Of a DNA stretch of 64,000 nucleotides, positions 1 through 10,320 are shown in pieces; the first letter of the stretch is position 1; every line of letters starts with the position of its first letter. The stretch comes from Blasia pusilla (lineage: Eukaryota > Marchantiophyta > Marchantiopsida > Blasiales): assembly GCA_050084515.1 (NCBI GenBank), contig CM114273.1, positions 10,230,001 through 10,294,000 on the forward strand, in the 5' to 3' direction. The notes below the pieces were generated by a model. The model was not told the DNA's origin. It saw nothing but the letters and a program-made list of their open reading frames with translations, and searched no databases. The position numbers and the translations under genes are program-made.

Positions 1-540
1 ATCCTAAGATAGATGGGCTGGCGGAGAAAGTGATATAGGAGGTGAACAAAGGCTTATGCTTATGCTTGTAGTGGGGATATTGGAGGGAGTGGGACTTACA
101 ATTGATATGGTTGGTTATGGGGTATTGCTTCAATCAACAGACATCTCTCATGTCATTTTCACCATAATTTCTTTTCTATAGGAAAGTCTATGAGGAAAAC
201 TTACTTGTAGGTATTTGACATGATATGGCAGAGGTGTTGGATCGTGATGACCCATATATATAAGTGCAAGAATGTTTGCAAAGGGTGGAGATTTTTTGTT
301 GAGTTATGCCCATGGTATTTGAGACCTTAGCTATTGCTCAACTTAGGGATACATCAAACTACACAACTATTTATGGAGGATGTTATCATCCAAGTAAGAG
401 GAGATTCCATATTGAAGATTATGTGTACTTGCAAAAAATGACACCATGTTGCTAGTTGTTACGATAAGACACATGATTTTCCGTTTTCGAAAGATTTCAC
501 ATACTTGAATCCTTATGTTGGAGGGACGTGATAACACGTT
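1..540. other. Unassigned sequence
   Basis: No open frame, structural RNA or repeat is recognised here. The stretch precedes the GA-rich tract that borders MULE copy A. Confidence 0.3.
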
Positions 541-569
541 TTGGAAGGATTTTGCAAGCAAATTTGGAG

Positions 570-660
570 GAGTGGTAAGAGGAGAGGAAGAAAGGAAGAG
601 AGGAAGAGAGGAAGAGAGGAGAGAGGAGAGAGGAGAGAGGAAGAGAGGAGAGAGGAAAAT
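570..660 (+). repeat. GA-rich low-complexity tract
   Basis: This tract is built from repeats of GAGAGGAA and GAGAGGA units. It is followed to about 750 by three copies of a TTGAAGAGAG motif. It lies beyond the 3' end of MULE copy A and could be an element end, because other element boundaries in the window (31.9, 51.5 and 54.8 kb) also start GA-rich. Composition alone cannot prove that. The short frames across it are composition artefacts. Confidence 0.6.
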
Positions 661-1025
661 ACCTTCAACCCAAAGAGATACTTTGTTTTGAAGAGAGTTT
701 CTTGTGATTTGAAGAGAGTTTCCGTTGGGTTGAAGAGAGGAAACTTTTTGTGAATTTTTTTGCACTTTTGTTCTCAGTGCTTAGGCACTCCTACAGATTT
801 TTTTTCCTCTTCCACATTTTGGCAACCCATCTAAATCCGACGGGTTGTAATTTGCACAAAATTTAAAAAACTGAGAAATCAGTCGAATCACATATGTGAA
901 ACAAATCACTTTTTCCATCCAAGGTCTGGAAAAAATCTATCATTTTCCCTGGGCTGAATAGAGTTCAAGCTCAAAGTGAAGGTTATGGCAAATGAAAGTA
1001 CAATCTAAGACCTCATTTTGCATCC

Positions 1026-1235
1026 TCAAAGTGGTTTGTTTAAAATACTTCCCACTTCTTTGAGGGACAAAATTGGTTGGTGGATTCCTATTCCTACCTT
1101 CGACTCTCTTAAAACTACAAGCAACACATAGTACATGTGCTTACAAGGGAAATACCTTTTCCCACTTGTCTCTCTTTGGACAAAGTCATCACATGAACAT
1201 GTGGGAAAGCAACAGATGTGCACCGCATACACCAT
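1026..1235 (-). pseudogene. SWIM zinc-finger segment of MULE copy A
   Basis: The translated segment contains C-S-C-D-D-F, then about 13 residues, then F-P-C-K-H-M-Y-Y-V-L. This is the CxCxnCxH signature of SWIM fingers found at the C-termini of plant MULE transposases and of FAR1/FHY3 proteins. It is the last recognisable block of copy A, and reading stops shortly after it at 1026. It probably binds DNA or protein in the nucleus. Copy B ends before this block and copy C does not reach it, so this is the only SWIM segment in the window. Confidence 0.65.
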
Positions 1236-2599
1236 TATGACACATGAATTTACAGTGTTGTTCCTGATCCAACATATCCTTCCTATTCCATTGCCACTCT
1301 AGACATCTTTTGTGGCGATGATTTCCATGTTTGCCTCTCGAGCTGATGCGATTTGCTTTGCTCTCTCCACCGTTGGCCTACACATTCTGTTTCTCTTCAT
1401 CCCATTTCTATACTCAAACAGATTTAGTGGATTGAGATCATCCACCTTCTCCGGGTACATGTTGACATCAATCTTGGGTTAAATACAAAATGCGAAGGTC
1501 TCTGTAATGCGAACATGCTCCGAACTTCCTCCGTCTATGAGTCTAAAACTGACACTTGTAAGATTGTCCACTTTGTCCTTAGTGCAATTCGTACGGGCGG
1601 CAATGGGCCAAATCGTGGGGGTATTCCCTCGAGCTCCAATGGCAGCCGGATAAGACTTTTGAAAAGCGCAGGATTCATTTGGGCAGAAGAAGTACTTCAA
1701 TTGATCCCCGATCCTCGTGAAACGATCAAAGGTTTTGAGTCCCCAAAATCCAGGCAGTGGTCGTCCAATCCTTGTACAGTTCTTATTTAGGAAAGTGCCG
1801 CATGCTCTCCTAATGCCATCAAATCATGCCCTGCAAGTGGGTCCACGTCGAGGGTTGCTCCGAGATATATGCCACCTTTTTAGGTTGCAATCCATCTCAA
1901 TGACTAGAATCCCATACTGTTGAACTACCCCAGCGACCGGATGTTGCAAACTTCTAGCAACAGAGGGCTTTTGAAATAAAACATTCACTGATTTTGGAGA
2001 AGTTACTGCATCACGGATTTGGGAGCAATGCGGGATCTCCGAATATCTGGGCGGCGTAATTTCTTCATCCAAATCAATCATTGGGTTCGTTCCTCAATGA
2101 GGCCTCTTCACTTGTCTGAAGTCAAGATACTTATCTGGTCTCCACGAGTCTCGCTCGAACTGCTCTACCACCATCTATATGGGACATCTTGAAACACGCC
2201 CACGAATATTCCACCAATGTGTACATCTTGCTCGAGGGGAGTTCTTGCTACGCACCAATTGAAGGCTTCCATATAGAGTCTCTCATCACTAGATCTCATA
2301 GCCGCCTTGACATAGAGCTTATAAATCGAAGGCCCCCTTCCTTTTGTTATGCCTTTAGTGAGGAAGATATGGGATGATGTAGAGTGTAGCATTGCTCTTG
2401 CCTGGTCTTCTTGGCATGCCTCCACAAAAGAAATTATTTGGCATGCTTGTGACGACCTCCAGGAGGAATGAACACTTTCTGCTCCACTTGTATTGGGGAA
2501 GAGGGCATTTTCATGAATGTTCAATCCCAACAACGATGGCAATGTGAGAAGGAACCAAAATAGCACTATGAGCAAAGAAAAAAGCTACCTGTCGGAACC

Positions 2600-3400
2600 A
2601 GACGGGTTGCAAGCCGGACGCATCCCATGAATGACTCTGCGACCTGTCAATTTCCTACGTGTTGCAACACCCAAGAACCACCTATTGCAACCCGTCGGAT
2701 TTAGACAAGTTGCAAGTAACTTGGGCTGGAATATCCAAGTGCAAATCATCGGAATCCGAAGAATCGCACATGGATTTTCCAACCTCCGACTTGAAACGGG
2801 TTGCAAGTGGAAGACATCCCTGGAATGTCTCATTAACCTTTTACTACAACCTAGCACCCAAGAACTTGCTATTGCAACCCGTCGGAATCAGCCGGATTGT
2901 GAGAAGCAAGCTGGTCCCGTCTCGAAAATCCGTGTGCAACCTCTCGGATTTTGTTGGCTTGCAAGAAGTGTCCACACATGAAGCTTTGCAACTATTGGAG
3001 TTCCAGTTAACTTTAACTGATGCAACGTGTCTGGATGCGACTTGGAGATAGCTGCAACCTGTCTGAATGCGAGGAGTCACATACAGACGTAATTTTTCGG
3101 AATCCGACGGATTGCATACCGAGTTAACTTGCAGCCTTGCAGCTTGCAACCCATCTGGGTCAAACTATTTGCAAGCCTTGTATACATGCAACTTGCAACC
3201 CGTCGGGATTCGACAGGTTGTACACTCATGCAACCAGTCGGGTTCCAATGGGTTGCACAAATATTCCTCGTGCATGATGTCGCGCTCTGACGGATAACAC
3301 AAACATTCTTGATGCAACCCGTCGGTTTCCAACGAGTCACACACTTAGGCAACGCGTCGTATCCGACGGGCTGCTTGGTTTCTTTGGTTTGAAATCCCTA
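2600..3400. repeat. Palindrome cluster inside the MULE copy A spacer
   Basis: About a dozen degenerate copies of the 27-bp palindrome (arm GCAACCCGTCGGA, then the inverse arm) sit 40-100 bp apart, for example near 2590, 2690, 2875, 3140, 3200 and 3320. The region separates two coding blocks that are in the same order in copy B. There a TTGCAG/GG acceptor is preserved at about 40125, so this is probably an intron. In copy A the acceptor is mutated. Confidence 0.75.
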
Positions 3401-5104
3401 TAGTGCCCATGCTTCTCAACTTGAGCTTTAACTTTTCAAAAAATTCTCAGCATGAGCTTGACAAAACCAAATACTAAACTCACCTGCCGCATGAAGTTTC
3501 CCCATTTTCTCATTCGTACAGTCCACCAACTTAGCCAAGAGCACAACTCTTTGGACCTCCCCTAAATCGCATGCTTCCTCCACCACCCATGAAGTTCTTC
3601 TTGGCATTCCATGGCATGTTTCAAGGTTTTTCTTTGCAGCGTTGGAGTAGAGTGACATGCTCTGTCCTCTTATTCTCCTTGATGCAAGATTTGGTGTACC
3701 GGGTCACAGACTGTTGCCAATGGAAAGCATCCAACCTTTCCCTCTCTGGTTGAACCTCTCTCTGGTAGAACACTTCCCTGATAGCAATCCACCCAGGTTG
3801 TGCGTTGTCCGCCATGAATCCATAAATTTCGGGAGGTGGCCTTTTGTTTTCCTTCACCACATCCAATATGAGTAACCATCACATCTTCAAACTGCCAACG
3901 TCTTCTGCTTTTACTTCACAGACAAATATAGTGTTGAGTCCCTTCTCCACATGGTCATAAACGTGAGCACCCATGGTCAACCATCCATTCAACACTCTGT
4001 AGCAAATATCAAAGCTTACCCAACTGCCGTAAAGATCTTCCCCTTCCCTCATTCGATCTATAAGATCGAGGCTACTAGACGGCCCTGTCGTTGACATTTT
4101 GAAGACATAAGCCCTGGATCCTTCGCCTCCTTGGCCTATAAAATCCCGTCTCTAAATAAACGGAAATGTGGATCCTTCGCATCCATTTCAGCCGTCTTTC
4201 CGTCGGTGCGACCATACCGCCTCCGGGCGGTATGGTTGCACCAACCTCATATGGAGTTTTTGCATTCTTAGGGAAAATTACGATGTATTGACTCGCCCAT
4301 GGCGCTCTAGATAAGGGCAGCTTGGACTTCTACACTCGAGGGCTCCAATGTATTGGCGGCGAGAAACAATCCAAGGAGCATCTGGAATTGAAGCACTAGT
4401 CCGTTGAAGCATGCACCATCGATGACGATCAAACTTTCTGTCCATACCCTTCAAGCATCCTCCATCTTTCTTTTGAGCAAGACCAGCAAGTAGAGGCAAC
4501 TCAAAAATGCAATTACCATCGTATGTGGGTGGCACTCGTTGACAAGAATGTGCTTGAACATTTAAAAGGGGAGGGACGACAACAAACTATTGCCTGATAC
4601 TTGCAAGAGGAACGAGTAGGCAGACACAGGGCTGGGTTGGTGTCCGACGGATATACTGAGGTTAACGACATCCGGAATGTCTTTAGGAAGTACAACATTG
4701 TTATGAACGTGTGAAGTTGGATCCGATGCTGGATCTATTGAGTTGGGAGTGGCAAACGTAGAGCTCGGTGCACTAGGAAATTCCGGACCGTCTACTTGGG
4801 AAACATAGGAATTCAGAGGCAAGCCATAAACTCTGTATTGACCATTTTTTAGAGGTAGGAGATTCCATACTTTACAATTTGCTATCACTGGCTGGACTGT
4901 CTCACCTACAACGTCCCCCGTATCATCCACCCTAACATCCTTGGAAGCAAAGATTGTTCCAATTTGGAGAAGAAATCCCACTAAAAGGAAATTTTCATCC
5001 ACTGGTATGTAAGACTCACGAGCTTGCGGTCGAATTATTTCTGATTGAGGAAGGGTCGCTAGATGACTACCACAAGTGAGTTTCACATAATTATCCATTC
5101 CGAG

Positions 5105-5190
5105 ATTATTCCACCGAGTGGAGAATGAGAATGAGAATAAGAATAAGAATAAGAATAAGAATAAGAATAAGAATGGGAATGGGAATGAGA
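5105..5190. repeat. GAATAA/GAATGG microsatellite in the MULE 5' leader
   Basis: Tandem six-base units GAGAAT, AATAAG and GGGAAT lie between the copy A start codon and its TATA box. Copy C has the matching CATTCT run at 41622-41650, which shows that this leader is an original part of the element. Confidence 0.85.
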
Positions 5191-5195
5191 ATGTT

Positions 5196-5204
5196 TAATT
5201 TATA
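5196..5204 (-). promoter_or_regulatory. TATA box of MULE copy A
   Basis: On the minus strand this reads TATAAATTA, about 100 bp before the first MULE ATG. Copy C has the same box at the same relative place (41612-41620) in conserved flanking sequence. Confidence 0.6.
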
Positions 5205-5279
5205 GTGAATTGTGACCATTATTTTCCTGACTGATAAGATGTTGTTTGGTAGGTGAGATTGTCTGACGCAATGGATTCA

Positions 5280-5640
5280 ATCTTGTTGCAACCTATCGGA
5301 GTCCAACAAATTGCAAATTTTGGGACTCAGACATGTGGGTTGCAAAGCCACGGACTACCATCTTCTGTTAGAGTCCTAGTCCAACTTGCAACCCGTCGGA
5401 GTCCGTTGGGTTGGTACCCCCTACCTATCTGACCTGTCTAATTGGAGTTGGGATCCACAAGACCTTGCATGGATTTGCTACGGAAACCCTATGGGGACTA
5501 CGACAGGTTGGAAAGGCACCTAATCTCGCTCTCCCTTTTGGAGGTAACCGCGTTGCAGGGGGGATCTCATGTCAATTTCTCTTGTCCAATGAACGGTGCA
5601 AACCGTGAGTGCAGTTTCGCCGTATGGTGGGAAGTGTCCA
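5280..5640. repeat. Scattered palindrome copies upstream of MULE copy A
   Basis: Irregularly spaced, degenerate halves and full copies of the 27-bp palindrome appear near 5290, 5390 and 5650. They lie between the MULE promoter and the regular 67-bp array. No gene is seen here. Confidence 0.6.
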
Positions 5641-6035
5641 ACCCATGGTAGACCTTGTAACCTGTTGATTGTCAATTGGTTGCCTCGGGACTATGCTTTG
5701 TCGCCTTGTTACCCGAGGACGAGGGAAGCGTGCAACCTGTCGGTCTCTGAGGGATTACCTGAGTACCTCACCTTGTTACCCCAAGATGAGGGAAGCGTGC
5801 AACTCATCGATCTCTGACGGGTTGCACGGGTACCTTGCCTTGTAATCCCAAGACGAGGGAAGCGTGCAACCGGTCGGCCTCTGACGGGTTGCCTGGGTAT
5901 CGCGCCTTGTTACGCGAGGACGAGGGATGCGTGCAACCCGTCCGTCTCCGACAGGTTGCATGGGTACCTCGCCTTGCATCCCCAAGACAAGGGAAGCATG
6001 CAACCCGTCAAAGACCGATGGGTTGCCCAGGTTCC
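5640..6035. repeat. 67-bp tandem array carrying the palindrome (array 1)
   Basis: Successive units begin with GCAAC at 5732, 5799, 5866, 5933 and 6000, a strict 67-bp period. Each unit is one palindrome plus a conserved spacer (GGGTACCT, CCTTGT, AGACGAGGGAAGC). The same unit occurs inverted in array 2 at 40590-41235. The array lies between two divergent genes, about 550-950 bp upstream of the MULE start and 360 bp upstream of the methyltransferase start. Confidence 0.9.
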
Positions 6036-6117
6036 CACGTGCAAAGTTCCATAACGGCCGACACGTCCCCGTCGGTACGACCCAACGACCCAACGGTCAA
6101 CTTAATGGCTTAAAAAG

Positions 6118-6126
6118 TATAAAAGG
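6118..6126 (+). promoter_or_regulatory. TATA box of ParB-like/methyltransferase copy 1
   Basis: TATAAAAGG lies about 280 bp before the proposed ATG at 6399. It is followed by a GAGATTTCG motif that recurs after a TATA-like ATATAGGG upstream of copy 3 on the minus strand (around 54040). Conservation between copies supports a real core promoter. Confidence 0.55.
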
Positions 6127-6398
6127 CTGAGATTTCGCTCAATTCCATTTGTCATTTCGCGATCTCATGTGCTCTTCCTTGCAATAGCTGGCATTACCTT
6201 TCTGCTACCAAACTTGGTTACATTCACCCCTTTGCTGGAAGGTTACGATGATCCAGCACCCGACGCTTCCAGGGTTTGATTTTGGCAAGCCCATCCGCTG
6301 GAGGGTCAAGGCGCTTCATCACGAAACGCTTCGAGGGATCTATCGTGCACAGGAGCAGATAAGACTATCAAGGAGGAATAACTGACCCAACGTGCACC

Positions 6399-7036
6399 AT
6401 GACAAGAAAGAAAACACAAGCAACCAAGGTAGGGAGCATCACTCCCAAGTCCATCAAGACTCCTCCGTCACTATCTCCAAGTCCTCGTTCGGCGAATGAG
6501 ATAAGGCAACAAGAAATAGAGGAGCGGGAAAGGGAAGCAGATATGCACAGGCAGGAGGTTCTAGCAAAGGTGTTTTAGAGGAGCTTGCTAAGAAAAACGC
6601 CAAGGCTGAGGCATCGAAGGCCTTGAAGAAAAGAGTCGCAGACGAGAAACGCGAGAAGAAGCGTCTTGACGCCTCCGTCAAGAGAGCAAAATTGGCGAAA
6701 GCTCGAAGGGAAAAAGAAATCGCCAATGAAGAAAGCCTTGCCTGTCCAATAGAGAGTGTTGAGATGCACAAAATGTCTCCAATGAGGTCTCAGGACATCA
6801 TGTATCTAAAATCGGCTGAGGAAACGGCCAAAGTTCAAGTCACAGACGATGAGGTCATGAGGATAGCAAGTGTGGAGATGGTGGATATCTCTGAAGAAGC
6901 AGGAGAAGAGTCTTCATCATCTTTGAGCTCGGTGGAAGAAATCGACCTTTATCAGATCGATGAGTTTCCCGTGGACTTGCCAGTTGCTATCCTAGAGCAG
7001 CTGGCGAGCCTGGACACCGACCCAATCTTTGAGCGG
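6399..7036 (+). pseudogene. Copy 1 exon 1: charged coiled-coil N-terminus
   Basis: The start ATG at 6399 is chosen because copy 3 has the same MTRKKT beginning at 53849 on the minus strand. The segment is rich in RQQEIEERERE-type heptads, then KKR/KREKKR basic clusters, then an acidic ISEEAGEESSSSLSS stretch. A small indel near 6575 shifts the frame relative to copy 3. The exon ends at GAGCGG followed by GTAAGA. Nuclear localisation is plausible from the basic clusters but not shown. Confidence 0.55.
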
Positions 7037-7124
7037 GTAAGAAAATTTTGGGTTATGTGAAGGCTCATTATGCAATTCATTGGCAAAACACTCTATTTTA
7101 TTGACTTGGTCCCCATTGTGGTAG
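7037..7124 (+). other. Putative 88-bp intron in copy 1
   Basis: It begins GTAAGAAAAT and ends TTGTGGTAG. Both flanking exons are in the same phase (codon boundary). An alternative acceptor is 7136 (AAGCAG), which keeps the same phase. Reading through the donor gives a premature stop soon after, which supports splicing. Confidence 0.55.
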
Positions 7125-7597
7125 GTTGTTAAGCAGATGGCACTGATGGAGGGCCAGAAGGCCCCAAGAATTCCACTCTGTCGATTGCAGAAAATGGAGT
7201 ACGTCCGCAAAATTTAGTCGGAGGAGGACATTGCAAAGATCAAACAGTCGGCAGAGATTGCATCCTACATCGATAGCTTCCCTCCGTCCTATGTTCAGCC
7301 TTACGATGAACATGGAACCCAAGCTCTGGTGATGGAAGAGGACTTGGAGGCATTGGATACTTTCTGGAGGATGAGAGATCAAGAGTTCAGAAGAGCGATT
7401 GAAGGAACCCAATTTAGTTGGATGCGGAACCTTTACGTCTTCATCTGGGATGGAAATCACAGATACATGGCATGGACGCAGTTTGTAGAGGAGCGCCCAA
7501 ATTCATTGGATGTGCATTTTTTTGTGAAGGCAGTCGTGCTCCATCCATTTCCTCATCACATGGCACCGGTGGAAATGGCAATGCATACGATGAATAC
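7125..7597 (+). pseudogene. Copy 1 exon 2: ParB/sulfiredoxin-like segment
   Basis: It encodes SYIDSFPPSYVQPYDEHGTQ, then EEDLEALDTFWRMRDQEFRR, then FIWDGNHRYMAWTQFVEE. A DGNHR followed by an alanine-rich helix is the hallmark of ParB/sulfiredoxin-fold proteins, where it forms a nucleotide or phosphate pocket. The 51.1-51.5 kb minus-strand copy preserves the block, including DGNHRYMAW, so it is under some constraint. An in-frame TAG at 7215-7217 corresponds to a Gln codon in that copy. The exon ends at GAATAC before GTATGT, and the other copy has GTAAGT at the same place. The ParB assignment rests on one motif. Confidence 0.5.
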
Positions 7598-8209
7598 GTA
7601 TGTTTCCTCTTCCTTAAGTTTTATTCCTTCAACTCGTCACTGTCCGACGGGTTGCATAATTGGAAAGCTTAAAGATGGGCAGGAATGATTTGATTATCTT
7701 GCCACCATCTTGTTTGTGGTCAATGTCATAGTCAAGCAAATCGTCGGAGTCCGACGGGTTGCCTCGTGGCCAAGCACATTGGATTAATCCGGGATACTGA
7801 AACTCGTCGAACCTCGACGGGTGGAAAAATGATTGCATGATTTATTTTTTCTTCAATCCGTCGGACTCCGACGAGTTTCACAATGAGAGGTAAAAAATCA
7901 TTGGACGTCAAAAAGCAACTCGTCGGACTCCAACAGGTTGCATTCCTTCCCCACAAGGGTAGGTGGGTAGAGTCTGAGAGCTTGCTTTTAAGCATCCAAT
8001 TCTAGCTTACAGGGCTATTGCGCAGTGCAATTTTTAACGTGGGAACCAAGGAATAATTGTGACCCGTCGGAGTCTGACGGGTTGCAACACTTATCTTTGT
8101 GCTACCATTTTGACTCCCATGGGTTGACACAATTGCAACCCGTCAGAGTCCGACGGGTTGCAGGAACCTGATAGCTTGCAGTATTCTTACATTGTTTTTG
8201 GATGTGCAG
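7598..8209 (+). repeat. Intron 2 of copy 1, filled with 27-bp palindromes
   Basis: Begins GTATGTTTCC and ends near TGTGCAG. It contains at least six palindromes, near 7640, 7740, 7805, 7855, 7918, 8060 and a nearly perfect one at 8135-8161. The exact acceptor is uncertain, because the simple GT-AG choice does not keep the frame; a nearby indel may explain this. Copy 2 has the same kind of spacer at 36950-37690. Confidence 0.6.
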
Positions 8210-10320
8210 GATTGTATCCGAGGGGAACGTCACCCACCACTGGATCCAAGATTGCGTTTTACCCCTGGAGGGGCCCTCTTGCCACGGAGCTAAGTGATTT
8301 GATCCGGGCTATCGACCATCCTAAAATAGTACTTAGTAAAAAAAAAAATTATTGGGTGAAGAAGATGCTTACGACGCACCCGGCAGAGTACAAGCGATTC
8401 CAGGGCGACGATCTGGTAAATAAGATGATGGCGAAGGGAGCTCAAATAAAAAAGAAGATATGGGAAAATACCTTCATTTCCCAAGATGCACCCGTCACAA
8501 TCCTATGTTGGTCCAAGATCCAAGCCGCCAAGAAGAGTGCTTCGTTGGAACTGGAGCGAAGGGAGAACGTGTCAGCGTCGGAACGTGCAAAGTTTATTCA
8601 GATTGCTGTATCTGCAGCTACAAAGTACACTGCAAGCAAGATGCAGCGTTACATTACGATTCTCAACTCCAAACTTGACCCGGAGTTTTACAAGGAGCTC
8701 AAAGCGATAATCAAGCGCCAGCGGAATAGAGACGAAGATCCACAGGGTCGGATCGGAGAGAAAGTGTCTCTAGACCACATCCACAGGTTTGCGCTGTGTG
8801 GGATATCTGAGTTTAGGCAAATGCGACTGATGAAAATGAGTCTCGAGGGTACTGAGGCCCAAAAGCGGGCAATACACCACCCTCCGAGAGTTTCAGATCC
8901 AGTGATCTCCCATTGGCTACGGGAATGGTCATTGTGGGACGAGTTGCGCCTTCTTGGGAAGTCCATGATCGTGGGTCTACAAGCGGAGTTGAAGAAGATT
9001 GAGCCAGTTCCAGGAGGAAGCAAACCTAGAGGCTGCAAAAGATTTTGAACTATGGCATGAAAAACCCATGATTCAGGATGATGTTCAAGAATCACATCCT
9101 CCCTCAAGCAGACCTGGATGAGGAAATAGATGCCAAAAATGAGATTTTGCAAAGAAGAAGCGGGATCTTCAGGACTAGGCGGTCGAGTCATCTCGACTAA
9201 GAGTTGCCCAGCGGATGGTGTACAGGTACCTCATCAATTGTATGAATGCAGGTACCTGCAAAAAATTACTGGCAGCGTGCAAATTGTGGGCTTCTCTGCC
9301 TGATGGAGAGGGATTCTCCATGTAGGACATGGAGATGGGACAGGGCATGTCCGATTGGGAGGTTATCAATTGTCCAATCTAGTTGGACTTGAACGACCCC
9401 GAGGACATTACAAAAAAAATATACGCGTGGTGTATGATGCAGTGGTCGTAGGTAGGGACGACATTCCGAACTTCGTGAAGCCTGACAATTTTTTCGAAGG
9501 AGATGCGGAGGAGCAAGCCCTAAAGACAGCAGAGTTGGTGACAAAGGTCGTCACCGCCAAAGACAAATCCGTAACGGGTTTGAAAGCCAAGGCAAGGGGA
9601 TCGAGGAATTTTGAGGCCGAGTCTTCCAAAAAAAAGGTTGAGTCCTCAAAGCGAGAGGCGGAATCGTCTGGGCAAGCAGGACAAGAGGGCCGGATTAGGT
9701 CCTCGTCCAAGAAAACTCTTATGGAGTTTGAGGTAACAGAGACTCCCACAAGCCAACAGTGGACTCGGGAGACGCGAAAGTGGGAGGCGCCTGGTTCATC
9801 CGAGGGAGGAGATAAGGATGTGGAATACACTCCATCATCCTTGGGCAGGCATAGGGAAACAACCACCAAGACAAATTTCCTTATTCACTTGACTCATCTT
9901 GTCGATGAGCTGCAGAGTTTCAGTTCTCAGGATTCGACATCTGTCATCGACAAATTGACCGTGCTGGGACGAAAACTCCTTCGAAACGGGCATCTCCCTT
10001 GGACGGTGCATGGGGTTGTTGAGGAGGTGGCGGTGGACCTCCTCATTGCGGATTTGCCTTTTGGGTTTCTCTTATGGGACAACAATCCATTTGACACTGT
10101 CCCAGACTGGAATGTCCCGCTTTTGTACGACCAGATCGCGATGTTGTTTTCTTTTGCCGACGCGTATCTCTAAGTGACAGGGGTTGTTTCTTGGTCCTCG
10201 CTAGAGGGAGCAAAGACGAGCTCTTCAACCTTCAGTGCATGAAGAGGTTGTTGAAGTGGAGGACGGTGCAATCATGGGTCATTAAAAACGAGTATCCACT
10301 CAGATCCGACTCAAGTCCGG
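8210..10320 (+). pseudogene. Copy 1 exon 3: helical region, charged linker and methyltransferase motif IV
   Basis: The long frame to 9048 contains YPWRGPLATELSDLIRAIDH and DPVISHWLREWSLWDELR. It shifts after PVPGGSKPRG and resumes in other frames (LINCMNAGTC near 9230; LDLNDPEDITKKIYAW near 9385; the frame at 9355-10173). The final part has LPWTVHGVVEEVAVDLLIADLPFG and WNVPLLYDQIAMLFSFADAYL. Copy 2 continues here with NKGCFLVLTRGSKDELFNL, the usual strand after motif IV. A small indel near 10170 breaks this in copy 1. A GTAAGTCC donor follows at 10321. Copy 2 lacks the equivalent of about 9300-9790, mostly the charged linker. Confidence 0.55.

Larger units (their letters stand above)
1026..5098 (-). 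pseudogene. MULE-type transposase with SWIM zinc finger, copy A (broken)
   Basis: A degenerate Mutator-like transposase gene, read right to left. Its blocks are: N-terminal MDNYVKLTCGS block (5098-4562); a Cys-rich block with CHRW-type and CRSPSCPYL motifs in another frame (4535-4278); the catalytic-type block (4097-3621) with FMADNAQPGW and a downstream FHWQQSV; a block at 3658-3428; an intron-like spacer full of palindromes (3420-2580); blocks at 2575-2165, 2081-1824 and 1700-1479 (the last with CPNESCAF); and a C-terminal SWIM finger (1235-1026). D-N-A followed by an H-W pair, plus a SWIM finger, is the usual MULE layout. Frame changes and lost splice acceptors make it non-functional as read. 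The start was chosen because copy C begins identically behind the same TATA box. The full DDE triad was not assigned. Confidence 0.7.
6399..10320 (+). pseudogene. ParB-like / DNA methyltransferase fusion gene, copy 1 (broken)
   Basis: The longest copy of an unnamed multicopy gene. Order: basic N-terminus MTRKKTQATKV with Glu/Lys-rich coiled-coil sequence and Lys/Arg tracts that could be nuclear signals (6399-6760); an acidic Ser/Glu stretch; an intron at 7037-7124; a ParB/sulfiredoxin-like motif FIWDGNHRYMAW (about 7443-7478); a palindrome-filled intron (7598-8209); a long helical region; a Ser/Lys/Glu-rich linker; and VDLLIADLPFG (10033-10065), a DPPY-type methyltransferase motif IV. In other copies a second part follows, carrying motifs X and I. 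That order fits the beta class of DNA N6-adenine/N4-cytosine methyltransferases. Frameshifts near 6575, 9048, 9430 and 10170 and a TAG at 7215 break the gene. Function is inferred from motifs only. Confidence 0.55.

Noticed and set aside
541-760. GA-rich tract as left terminal inverted repeat of a 14-kb composite element ending at 14515
   Set aside because: Only base composition and a TTGAAGAGAG motif agree. No specific matching terminus could be read, so the composite limits are left open.
367-765. 132-codon minus-strand frame and the opposite 70-codon frame over the GA-rich tract
   Set aside because: Low-complexity Ser/Leu/Pro or Arg/Glu runs caused by the GA repeat.
2585-3352. Many open frames rich in CNPSDSDGL / RRVA phrases on both strands, here and in all palindrome clusters
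   Set aside because: They are translations of the 27-bp palindrome, which is open in several frames on both strands. They are not genes.
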